A DNA stretch of 64,000 nt from Streptomyces sp. A1277 (GTDB lineage Bacteria; Actinomycetota; Actinomycetes; Streptomycetales; Streptomycetaceae): positions 53,085 to 117,084 of the forward strand of contig NZ_SSBI01000021.1 of assembly GCF_004795015.1 (NCBI RefSeq), given 5' to 3'. Each line of letters begins with the position of its first letter. The first letter of the stretch is position 1. Of this stretch, positions 9,080-16,311 are shown in pieces. A model generated the notes under the pieces. It was not told the origin of the DNA, ran no database searches, and worked only from the letters and a program-made list of their open reading frames with translations. Made by a program: the position numbers and the translations under genes.

Positions 9080-10038
9080 GCGGCGACCGGCGGCAGGAGG
9101 AGTACGAGGAACGGCTCCAGAGCTTCACCGGGCGCGAACTGCGCCCCCGCACCCCGGGCCAGGACCCCGTCAACCAGCCGATGATCCGCCACTGGGCGGA
9201 GGCGATGGGCGACACCGACCCGGTGTACACCGACGCCGGCGCGGCCCGCGCCACCGGCCGCGACGGGGTGGTGGCCCCCGCCTCGATGGTCCAGGCGTGG
9301 ACCATGCGCGGCTACGCGGCCACCGTGGGCCCACGCGGCGGCGAAGACGGGTTCGACGCGCTGGTGGCCCTGCTGGACGAGGGCGGCTACACCTCCGTGG
9401 TGGCCACCGACTCCGAGTTCACCTTCCTGCGGGAGCTGGTGCCGGGGGACCGCGTCGCCGTCAGCGAGAGCGTCGAGTCCATCTCGGCACAGAAGCGGAC
9501 CGGGCTCGGGCCCGGACGCTTCGTCACCACCGTGAAGACCTACACCGACGCCGACGGCGAGACGGTCGCCACCCAGCGCTGGCGCACCCTGAGGTTCCGC
9601 CCGGCGAAGACCGGGGAGACCCCCGCGCCGGCCCTCCGCCCGCGCCCCGCCGTCAACCGGGACAACGCCTTCTTCTTCGAGGGCGCGAAGCACCACCGGC
9701 TGCTCATCCAGCGCTGCACCGGCTGCGCCCTGCTGCGCCACCCGCCGGGCCCCTGCTGCCCCGCGTGCGGATCGCTGGAGTGGGACACCGCGGAGGCCGG
9801 CGGCCGGGGCGAGGTGTACAGCTTCGTCGTCAGCCACCACCCGAAGCACCCCGCGTTCGACACGCCGTACCTCGTCGCCGTCGTCGCACTCGCCGAGGGC
9901 ACCCGGCTCATCACCAACCTGACCGGTGTCGCCCCCGAGGACGTCACCATCGGCATGCCCGTCGTCCTCGACTGGCTCGACGCCGACCCCGATCTGACCC
10001 TGCCGGTCTTCCGGCCCGCCGCGACGGAGGCGCCCTGA
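9076..10038 (+). CDS. chsH2: MaoC plus DUF35 fusion: steroid enoyl-CoA hydratase/aldolase scaffold (ChsH2)
   Basis: A 320-residue two-domain protein. Residues about 1-175 form a MaoC-like hot-dog; residues about 195-315 form a DUF35 domain with a zinc-ribbon (Cys214, Cys217, Cys228, Cys231) and an OB-fold. In the known system the MaoC part pairs with ChsH1 to hydrate the 17(20)-ene acyl-CoA, while the DUF35 part binds Ltp2 and activates its retro-aldol cleavage. All three partners are in this operon. Start and stop overlap the neighbouring genes (ATGA, TGATG), which suits stoichiometric production. Confidence 0.92.
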   Translation: MSGDRRQEEYEERLQSFTGRELRPRTPGQDPVNQPMIRHWAEAMGDTDPVYTDAGAARATGRDGVVAPASMVQAWTMRGYAATVGPRGGEDGFDALVALLDEGGYTSVVATDSEFTFLRELVPGDRVAVSESVESISAQKRTGLGPGRFVTTVKTYTDADGETVATQRWRTLRFRPAKTGETPAPALRPRPAVNRDNAFFFEGAKHHRLLIQRCTGCALLRHPPGPCCPACGSLEWDTAEAGGRGEVYSFVVSHHPKHPAFDTPYLVAVVALAEGTRLITNLTGVAPEDVTIGMPVVLDWLDADPDLTLPVFRPAATEAP

Positions 10039-11156
10039 TGGATTTCTCCCTGGGAGAAGAGTGCGAAGCGGTACGTGACCTGGCCCGGGAGATCCTCACC
10101 GACCACGCCACGCCCGAGCGGCTGCGCGAGGTCGAGTGCTCCCCGGCCCGCGTGGACGAGCGGCTGTGGGCGGACCTCGCCTCGGCCGGGCTGCTCGCCG
10201 CCGTGCTCCCCGAAGCCGACGCCGGCGCCGGGCTCGGCATGGCCGGCCTCTGCGTCCTGCTCCAGGAACAGGGCCGCCTCGTGGCCCCGGTCCCGCTGTG
10301 GCCCGCGCTGACCGGCGCGCTCACCGTCGCCGCCCACGGCACGGCCGGCCGGCGCGCGGCCCTGCTGGCGGACCTGGTGGACGGCGGCGCGCGGCTCACC
10401 GTCGCGCTGGAGGAGTTCGGCCCGTACGGTCCGCTCGCGCCCCGGACCACCGCGGCCGAGGACGGGGCCGGCTGGCGGCTCACCGGCGTCAAGGCCGTGG
10501 TGCCCGCGCCCGCCGGGGCGGCCCACGTCCTGGTCACCGCGGCGACGGGCGCAGGCCCCGGCGTCTTCCTGGTCGCCGCCGACGCCCCCGGGGTGAGCTG
10601 GGAGTACGCCGAGACCACCAGCCACGACCTGAGCGCCCACCTCACCCTCGACGGCGCCCGGGCCGAGGCCGTCGGCACACCCGGCGGCGAGGCGTTCGGC
10701 CACCTCGTCCGGCACGCCCGGCTGGCACTGGCCGCCCTCCAGGCAGGGGTGGCCGACGGGGCGCTCGGCCACGCGGCCGCCCATCTGCGCGAGCGCGAGC
10801 AGTTCGGCCGCCCGCTCGCCACCTTCCAGGCCGTGCAGCACCAGCTCGCCGACTGTTACATCGACATCGAGGCCATGCGGGTCACGCTGTGGCAGGCCGT
10901 GGACGCCCTGGCCGAGCCCTTCGACGCCCTCGCGGCGGACCGGGCCGCGCTCGTGGCCCAGTGGTGGGCCGCCGAAGGGGGACTGAACACCGTCCACCGG
11001 GTGCAGCACGTGCACGGCGGGATCGGCGTCGACACCGACTACCCGGTGCACCGCCACTTCCTGTGGGGCAAGCAGATCTCCACCACCCTGGGCGGCCCCG
11101 GTGCCGGCCTGGACCACTTGGGCGCCCTGGTGACCGGCGGGGCGGTGACCGCATGA
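10038..11156 (+). CDS. chsE1: Steroid acyl-CoA dehydrogenase subunit (ChsE1/FadE28-like)
   Basis: A 372-residue shortened ACAD. It lacks the standard FAD-contact segment but has the C-terminal REREQFGRPLATFQAVQHQLADCYIDIEAM and VHGGIGVDTDYPVHRHF, the catalytic-subunit pattern of FadE28. It would form the alpha2beta2 dehydrogenase with ChsE2. In M. tuberculosis fadE28 and fadE29 are adjacent; here chsH2 lies between them, giving the order chsE2-chsH2-chsE1-chsH1-ltp2. It overlaps the preceding stop by 1 nt and the next start by 4 nt. Confidence 0.88.
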   Translation: MDFSLGEECEAVRDLAREILTDHATPERLREVECSPARVDERLWADLASAGLLAAVLPEADAGAGLGMAGLCVLLQEQGRLVAPVPLWPALTGALTVAAHGTAGRRAALLADLVDGGARLTVALEEFGPYGPLAPRTTAAEDGAGWRLTGVKAVVPAPAGAAHVLVTAATGAGPGVFLVAADAPGVSWEYAETTSHDLSAHLTLDGARAEAVGTPGGEAFGHLVRHARLALAALQAGVADGALGHAAAHLREREQFGRPLATFQAVQHQLADCYIDIEAMRVTLWQAVDALAEPFDALAADRAALVAQWWAAEGGLNTVHRVQHVHGGIGVDTDYPVHRHFLWGKQISTTLGGPGAGLDHLGALVTGGAVTA

Positions 11157-11602
11157 CCCCGCAGCCGGACACCGCGCTCCCGCCCACCCGTACGTACGAC
11201 GAGGTGGCCGTCGGGGAGGTGCTTCCCGAGCTGGCCGTCCCCGTCACGCGCACCCTGATCGTCGCCACCGCGCTCGCGAGCCGGGACTTCCAGGACGTGC
11301 ACCACGACCCCGGGCTCGCCCGGGAACGCGGCTCGAAGGACATCTTCATGAACATCCTGACCAGCAACGGCCTGGTCGACCGGTACGTCACCGGCTGGGC
11401 CGGCCCCGCCGCCGTCGTCAAGGCCATCCGCATCCGGCTCGGCGCACCCAACCACCCCGGCGACACCATGGTGCTCACCGGCACCGTCACCGGGAAGTCC
11501 GACGCCGACCGCCGCGTCGAGATCGCCGTCCGGGGCACCAACAGCCTGGGCGCCCACGTCACCGGCAGTGTGTCGGTACAGCTGCCGGAGGCGGGCCGAT
11601 GA
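11153..11602 (+). CDS. chsH1: MaoC-like hydratase subunit (ChsH1)
   Basis: A 149-residue single hot-dog protein with the ChsH1 hallmark ALASRDFQDVHHDPGLARERGSKDIFMNILTSNGLVDRYVTGW in outline: Arg-Asp-Phe-Gln-Asp-Val-His-His supplies catalytic Asp and His. It is the catalytic half of the ChsH1-ChsH2 heterotetrameric hydratase acting on the three-carbon steroid side chain before Ltp2 cleaves it. The N-terminal 15 residues are variable. It overlaps chsE1 and ltp2 by 4 nt each. Confidence 0.92.
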   Translation: MTPQPDTALPPTRTYDEVAVGEVLPELAVPVTRTLIVATALASRDFQDVHHDPGLARERGSKDIFMNILTSNGLVDRYVTGWAGPAAVVKAIRIRLGAPNHPGDTMVLTGTVTGKSDADRRVEIAVRGTNSLGAHVTGSVSVQLPEAGR

Positions 11603-12780
11603 GCAGGACTCCGCTGTCGGGGACCGCCGCCGTGGCCGGGATCGGCGCCACCGAATTCTCCAAGAACTCCGGCCGCAGCGAACTCCGGCTCGCCTGCGAG
11701 GCGGTGCTCGCCGCCCTGGCCGACGCGGGGCTGACCCCCGCCGACGTCGACGGGCTCGTCACCTTCACCGCCGAGACCAACTCCGAGGTCCACCTGGCCC
11801 GGAACACCGGGATGGGCGAGCTGACGTTCTTCTCCCGCATCGGCTACGGCGGCGGCGCCGCCTGCGCGACCGTGCAGCAGGCGGCCATGGCCGTCGCCAC
11901 CGGGGCCGCCGAAGTGGTGGTCTGCTACCGGGCGTTCAACGAACGCTCCGGCGAGCGCTACGGGCTCGGGCAGGCCGACCGGCCCATGGACACCACGGCG
12001 GACCGGGCCGCCTACGCCTGGATGACACCGTTCGGGCTGAGCACCCCGGCCCAGTGGGTGGCCATGTTCGCCCGCCGCTACCTCCACGAGTACGGGGCCA
12101 CCACCGACGACTTCGGCCGGGTCGCCGTGGTCGACCGCAAGCACGCCGCGAACAACCCGGCCGCCTGGTTCCACGGCCGCCCCATCACCCTCCAGGACCA
12201 CCGCGACTCCCGCTGGATCGCCGAGCCGCTGCGGCTGCTCGACTGCTGCCAGGAGACCGACGGCGGCCAGGCCCTCGTCATCGTCTCCGCCGAACGCGCC
12301 CGTGACCTGCCCCACCCGCCGGCCGTGATCCGCTCGGCCGCCCAGGGACTCGGCGCCGACCAGCACATGATGACCAGCTACTACCGGCCCACCATCACCG
12401 GCATCCCCGAAATGGGGCTCGTAGCACGGCAGTTGTACGGGCAGAGCGGCCTTGCCCCCGGCGACATCGACGCGGCCGTGCTCTACGACCACTTCACCCC
12501 GCTGGTCCTTCCCCAACTGGAGGAACTGGGCTTCTGCGGGCGCGGCGAGGCGAAGGACTTCATCGCGGACGGCCATCTCGAACTCGGCGGCTCGCTGCCC
12601 TTCAACACCCACGGCGGACAGCTCGGCGAGGCGTATCTGCACGGCATGAACGGCGTCGCGGAGGGCGTCCGGCTGATCCGGGGCGCCTCGGTCAACCAGC
12701 CCGACCGGGCCGACCACGTCCTGGTCACCGCCGGCACCGCAGTGCCCACCAGCGGGCTGATCCTGGGGGCCGACCGATGA
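11599..12780 (+). CDS. ltp2: Thiolase-fold steroid side-chain aldolase (Ltp2)
   Basis: A 393-residue SCP-x/thiolase-like protein. It has the thiolase fold (AVAGIGATEFSKNSGR start, ADVDGLVTF, HGGQLGEAYLHGMNGVAEGVRLIRG) but not the nucleophilic cysteine of condensing thiolases. Ltp2 instead carries out a retro-aldol cleavage that releases propionyl-CoA and a 17-keto steroid, and requires the DUF35 domain of ChsH2. Its place directly after chsH1 and in the same operon as chsH2 supports this. The ATG overlaps the chsH1 stop; its own stop overlaps the next gene. Confidence 0.92.
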   Translation: MSRTPLSGTAAVAGIGATEFSKNSGRSELRLACEAVLAALADAGLTPADVDGLVTFTAETNSEVHLARNTGMGELTFFSRIGYGGGAACATVQQAAMAVATGAAEVVVCYRAFNERSGERYGLGQADRPMDTTADRAAYAWMTPFGLSTPAQWVAMFARRYLHEYGATTDDFGRVAVVDRKHAANNPAAWFHGRPITLQDHRDSRWIAEPLRLLDCCQETDGGQALVIVSAERARDLPHPPAVIRSAAQGLGADQHMMTSYYRPTITGIPEMGLVARQLYGQSGLAPGDIDAAVLYDHFTPLVLPQLEELGFCGRGEAKDFIADGHLELGGSLPFNTHGGQLGEAYLHGMNGVAEGVRLIRGASVNQPDRADHVLVTAGTAVPTSGLILGADR

Positions 12781-13613
12781 CCGCGTCCCCGTGGCAGGGC
12801 CGCGCACTCGGCACCCGTACCGTCTCCTGGACCTCGCGGGACGCGATCCTGTACGCCCTCGCCGTCGGGGCCCCCGCCGACCGCCTCGACCTCGTGTACG
12901 AGGAACGCCTGCGGGTGCTGCCCACCTTCGCCCTGACCCTGGCCCAGTGGGCGCCCGACGCGCTCGGCGCACTCGGAGCCTTCGACGTCACCTCCGCCGT
13001 CCACGGCAGCCAACACCTCCTCGTGCACCGCCCGTTGGAGCCGGACGGGGAGCTGACCACCACGGCCAGGGTCTCCCGGGTCTGGGACAAGGGCGCGGCC
13101 GCCGTCTTCGACGTGGAGGTGGACTGCCCGTACTTCACCGCCACCTGGTCGCTCTTCGCCCCCGGCGCGGGAGGCTTCGGCGGAGAACGCGGACCGGGGG
13201 CCCCGCGCCGGCCCGAGGAGCCCGCCGGGCTCACCGCGACCGTCGCCACCCACTCCCGGCAGGCGGCGCTCTACCGGCTGCTCGGCGACCGGCACGCGAT
13301 GCACATCGACCCCGGTGCGGCGCGGGCCGCCGGAATGCCCCGGCCGTTCCTGCACGGGCTCTGCACGCTCGCCGCGAGCCTGCTGCCGCTGGCCGACCGC
13401 CTCGGCGCCCACCCCGCCGACCTGCTGGAGCTGGACGCCCGGTTCGCCGCGCCCGTCTTCCCCGGCGACCGGCTCGACGTGCGGGCCCGGCACGGCACCG
13501 CGGGCGCGGCGGCGCTCTTCGAGGCGTCCGCCGGCGACCGCGCGGTCCTGACCGGCGGGCGGGCCCGCTTCGCCCCCGGCGCAACCGCCCCCGAGGAGAC
13601 CCCCGATGCTTGA
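12777..13613 (+). CDS. MaoC double hot-dog hydratase with altered active-site motif
   Basis: A 278-residue paralogue of the hydratase at 3626, sharing the WTSRDAILYALAVGA start, a VLPTFA segment and the two-hot-dog layout. The signature reads GDRHAMHIDP: the catalytic Asp171 and His176 are kept, but the usual Asn and Pro of GDxNPLH are His173 and Ala174, and Gly after the strand is kept in PFLHGLCTL. It may have changed specificity for a bulky steroid enoyl-CoA, or weaker activity. It overlaps ltp2 by 4 nt and hsaE by 8 nt. Confidence 0.82.
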   Translation: MTASPWQGRALGTRTVSWTSRDAILYALAVGAPADRLDLVYEERLRVLPTFALTLAQWAPDALGALGAFDVTSAVHGSQHLLVHRPLEPDGELTTTARVSRVWDKGAAAVFDVEVDCPYFTATWSLFAPGAGGFGGERGPGAPRRPEEPAGLTATVATHSRQAALYRLLGDRHAMHIDPGAARAAGMPRPFLHGLCTLAASLLPLADRLGAHPADLLELDARFAAPVFPGDRLDVRARHGTAGAAALFEASAGDRAVLTGGRARFAPGATAPEETPDA

Positions 13614-14421
13614 GACCGCCCAGCGCGCCGAGGCCGCCGACCTGCTGTGGACCGCCCAGTGCGACCGGACCCCCGTCGAGCCGCTGACCGCGGCCTATCC
13701 GGACATCGACGCGTCCGACGCCTACGAGATCCAGCTCATCAACATCCGCAGACAGCTCGCTCAGGGGCGTACCGTCCACGGACACAAGGTCGGCCTGTCC
13801 TCGGAGGTCATGCAGCGGATGATGGGCGTGGACGAGCCCGACTACGGCCATCTGCTCTCCGACATGGTGCTCAGCGAGGACACCGCCGTGGACACCGGCC
13901 GCTACTGCTTCCCCCGGATCGAGGTCGAGATCGGGTACGTGCTCGGCCGGAGCCTCCCCGGCGAGGGCTGCACCACCGCCGACGTCCTGGCGGCCACCGA
14001 GTACATCGTCCCCTCCGTCGAACTCATCGACAGCCGGATCAAGGACTGGCGGATCGCGCTGGCCGACACCATCGCCGACAACGCCTCCTCCGCCGGGGTC
14101 CTCCTCGGCGCCGCCCGCGTCCGCCCGGCCGACCTGGATCCCGCCGACATCGCCGCCGTGCTGTACCGGGACGGCGAGGAGATCGCCCGGGGCAACACCA
14201 GCGCCGTGCTCGGGGACCCCACCGAGGCCGTCGCCTGGCTGGCCCGCAAGGTGGCCTCCTTCGGTGTGACGCTGGAAGCCGGCCACGTCATCCTGCCCGG
14301 CTCGTGCACCGCGGCGGTCGACGTGCGCCCGGGCGACACGTTCCGCGCCGACTTCGAAGGACTCGGCTCCGTGTCCCTCGCCTTCGCCCACTCAACGGGA
14401 CAGGACGGGAACCGAAACTGA
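13606..14421 (+). CDS. hsaE: 2-hydroxy-2,4-dienoate hydratase (HsaE-like)
   Basis: A 271-residue member of the 2-hydroxypenta-2,4-dienoate hydratase / fumarylacetoacetase-fold family, with GHKVGLSS, the metal-ligand region FPRIEVEIGYVLG, VPSVELIDSRI and LPGSCTAAVDVRPGDTF. In steroid catabolism HsaE hydrates 2-hydroxyhexa-2,4-dienoate, the four-ring-A-carbon product released by HsaD. HsaE is normally followed by the aldolase and dehydrogenase HsaF and HsaG; those are absent here, so later steps need genes elsewhere. Starts 8 nt inside the preceding gene. Confidence 0.85.
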   Translation: MLETAQRAEAADLLWTAQCDRTPVEPLTAAYPDIDASDAYEIQLINIRRQLAQGRTVHGHKVGLSSEVMQRMMGVDEPDYGHLLSDMVLSEDTAVDTGRYCFPRIEVEIGYVLGRSLPGEGCTTADVLAATEYIVPSVELIDSRIKDWRIALADTIADNASSAGVLLGAARVRPADLDPADIAAVLYRDGEEIARGNTSAVLGDPTEAVAWLARKVASFGVTLEAGHVILPGSCTAAVDVRPGDTFRADFEGLGSVSLAFAHSTGQDGNRN

Positions 14422-14437
14422 AATCAATACTAGTTTC
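14414..14437. promoter_or_regulatory. AT-rich inverted repeat, KstR-like operator before chsB1
   Basis: GAAACT (14414-14419) and AGTTTC (14432-14437) form a perfect inverted repeat around 12 nt. Within it, 14419-14432 reads TGAAATCAATACTA, an AAT-N2-AT variant of TnnAACnnGTTnnA like the site at 185-198. It overlaps the hsaE stop codon and lies 83 nt before chsB1. Confidence 0.45.
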
Positions 14438-14447
14438 ATGAGCCGAA

Positions 14448-14479
14448 GGCACACCCCGACCGCAACCCCGGGGTGTGCC
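14448..14479 (+). terminator. Hairpin after hsaE
   Basis: GGCACACCCCG and CGGGGTGTGCC form an 11-bp perfect stem with a 10-nt loop, 26 nt after the hsaE stop. No U-run follows, as is usual in high-GC actinomycetes. It lies between the putative operator and chsB1, so it could also act as an attenuator. Confidence 0.55.
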
Positions 14480-14520
14480 GCTCCATCCAGCGGCTCGACG
14501 GAACACCGGAAAGAGGCAGC

Positions 14521-15462
14521 ATGAGCGCGACGAACACCCCCTCGGCGAACACCCTGGAGGGGCGTACCGCCGTCGTCACCGGCGCCGGAGCGGGGCTCGG
14601 CCGCGCCGAGGCACTGGCCCTGGCGGGGCTCGGGGCCAATGTGGTGGTCAACGACGTCGGCCCGTCCGCCGACGACGTGGTCGCCGAGATCAAGGAGCTG
14701 GGCAGCGGCGCGGTCGCCGTGACGGGCGACGTGGGGGACTGGTCGATGGGCGACCGCCTGGTGCAGGCCGCCGTGGAGACCTTCGGCGGCCTGGACGTCG
14801 TCGTCAACAACGCGGGCGTGCTGCGCGACAAGATGCTGTTCAACCTCACCGAGTCCGACTGGGACGACGTGATCCGCATCCACCTCAAGGGGCACGCCGG
14901 ACTCTCCCGCGCCGCCGCCGTGCACTGGCGCACGGCGAGCAAGGCATCGGGCGCCCCGGTCTACGGCCGGGTCGTCAACACCTCGTCCGAGGCGTTCCTG
15001 TTCGGCGCCCCCGGCCAGCCCAACTACTCCGCCGCCAAGGCCGGGATCACCGCGCTGACCCTGGCCACCGCGCAGGGCCTGGCCCGCTACGGGGTGCGCG
15101 CCAACGCGATCTGCCCCCGGGCCCGCACCGCCATGACCGCCGATGCCTTCGGCGAGGGCGCCACCACGCCCGGCGGCCTGGACATCATGGCCCCCGAGCG
15201 CGTCGCCACCCTCGTCACGCACCTGGCCTCACCGGCCGCCGACGGGATCAACGGGCAGGTCTTCGTCGTCTACGGCGACATGGTCGCCCTGCTCGCCCCG
15301 CCCACCGTGGAGAAGAAGTTCACCGCCGCCGACGGCACCTTCACCCCGGCGGAACTCGACGGCCTGCTGACGCCCTACTTCGAGGGCCGCGACCCGTACC
15401 GGAGCTACGCCGCCTACAGCGTCGCCGGACTCGACACGACGGGCACGCAGCAGCCCCGCTGA
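14521..15462 (+). CDS. chsB1: Steroid 3-hydroxyacyl-CoA dehydrogenase, SDR (ChsB1/Hsd4A-like)
   Basis: A 313-residue SDR, longer than the 250-residue norm because of a C-terminal tail of about 60 residues. Motifs: TGAGAGLGRAEALALAGLGANVVVND, NNAGVLRDKMLFNLTESDWD, the catalytic YSAAK (PNYSAAKAGI) and a distal VTHLASPAADGINGQVF. This matches Rv3502c/ChsB1, which oxidises the 3R-hydroxy group on the steroid side-chain CoA before FadA5 thiolysis. ATG at 14521 is preferred over an upstream GTG at 14473 because of the AAAGAGG Shine-Dalgarno sequence. A paralogue is at 34079. Confidence 0.87.
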   Translation: MSATNTPSANTLEGRTAVVTGAGAGLGRAEALALAGLGANVVVNDVGPSADDVVAEIKELGSGAVAVTGDVGDWSMGDRLVQAAVETFGGLDVVVNNAGVLRDKMLFNLTESDWDDVIRIHLKGHAGLSRAAAVHWRTASKASGAPVYGRVVNTSSEAFLFGAPGQPNYSAAKAGITALTLATAQGLARYGVRANAICPRARTAMTADAFGEGATTPGGLDIMAPERVATLVTHLASPAADGINGQVFVVYGDMVALLAPPTVEKKFTAADGTFTPAELDGLLTPYFEGRDPYRSYAAYSVAGLDTTGTQQPR

Positions 15463-15520
15463 ACCGGCGTACCCACGCAACCGGCGTACCGGCCCGGCCG
15501 GCGCACCCGCGCCCGCCGGG

Positions 15521-16132
15521 TCAGTCCGTGTCCGGGTCCGGTGCGAGCAGCAGGTGGCAGGCCATCCGCAGGTCCGCTTCGGCCGCCTGCGGGGTGAGCC
15601 GTTCGTTGAGACGGGACTGCAGGACCCCGTACCAGAGCAGGACCAGCAGCCGCAGCCGGGCGATGTGGTGTTCCGTGGGCTGCTCGACCTCCCAGGCCCG
15701 CAGCAGCAGGTCGAGGAAGCCCGAGTCGATCCGGGCCAGGTCCGGCACGGTCGAGGCGCGGGCGGCGTTCGACGACTGGATCATCGCGGTGGCCAGCGCC
15801 GGCCTGCGCAGCAGGTTGCGGGTGGCGCTGCCCAGTGTCTCGAAGACGGCGTCCTCGGGCGACATGCCCGCCGGGCGCTCGGGCACCCGCGCCGCGAACC
15901 CCTCGATCCGGTCGGCCATCAGCGCGGTGAACAGGTGCGTCTTCGACGGGAAGTACCGGTACAGGGTGCCGATCGCGACGCCCGCGCCCTTCGCCACCTC
16001 GTGCATCTGCACCCGTTCGAGGCCGGTCTCGGCGGCGAGGTCCGCCGCCACCTTCAGGATGCTCTGCCGGCGTGCGCGCTGACGGGGCGAGCTGGGCTCC
16101 GCCCCTGCCCTGGCCTCGGCGATTCTGGGCAC
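15521..16132 (-). CDS. kstR: TetR-family regulator, KstR-like
   Basis: A 203-residue TetR repressor. The helix-turn-helix (about residues 20-65) includes VQMHEVAKGAGVAIGTLYRYFPSKTHLFTALM, very close to the recalled KstR recognition helix region; the rest is the ligand-binding domain. KstR represses upper steroid genes and is released by a CoA thioester of a cholesterol metabolite. It starts at GTG (GGGAGGAGGGG upstream) and is divergent from kstD. Candidate operators are at 185-198 and 14419-14432. It faces chsB1 with 58 nt between the stop codons. Confidence 0.82.
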   Translation of the reverse strand: MPRIAEARAGAEPSSPRQRARRQSILKVAADLAAETGLERVQMHEVAKGAGVAIGTLYRYFPSKTHLFTALMADRIEGFAARVPERPAGMSPEDAVFETLGSATRNLLRRPALATAMIQSSNAARASTVPDLARIDSGFLDLLLRAWEVEQPTEHHIARLRLLVLLWYGVLQSRLNERLTPQAAEADLRMACHLLLAPDPDTD

Positions 16133-16220
16133 GCGCCCCTCCTCCCGGCGTTCGGTTCATGTCAACGGCCTCCGACAATACGCGCCCCCGCCGCCCGCGT
16201 CAGGTGCCGTCCGCCCGCCG

Positions 16221-16271
16221 TACCGGTCAGCGGGACCGGCCCCGCCACAGCCGCCCCGGAAAGGGTCTGCT
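16221..16271 (+). promoter_or_regulatory. Box 3 upstream of kstD
   Basis: Positions 16221-16235 read TACC-GGTCAGC-GGGA in the kstR/kstD intergenic region. The hexamer at the conserved distance (16266-16271) is TCTGCT, a weak match that keeps only the first and last T of TAnnnT. It ends 40 nt before kstD. Confidence 0.45.
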
Positions 16272-16311
16272 GGCCCCGCACGACCACCGAGCGGCAGAAG
16301 GGGCACACCTC

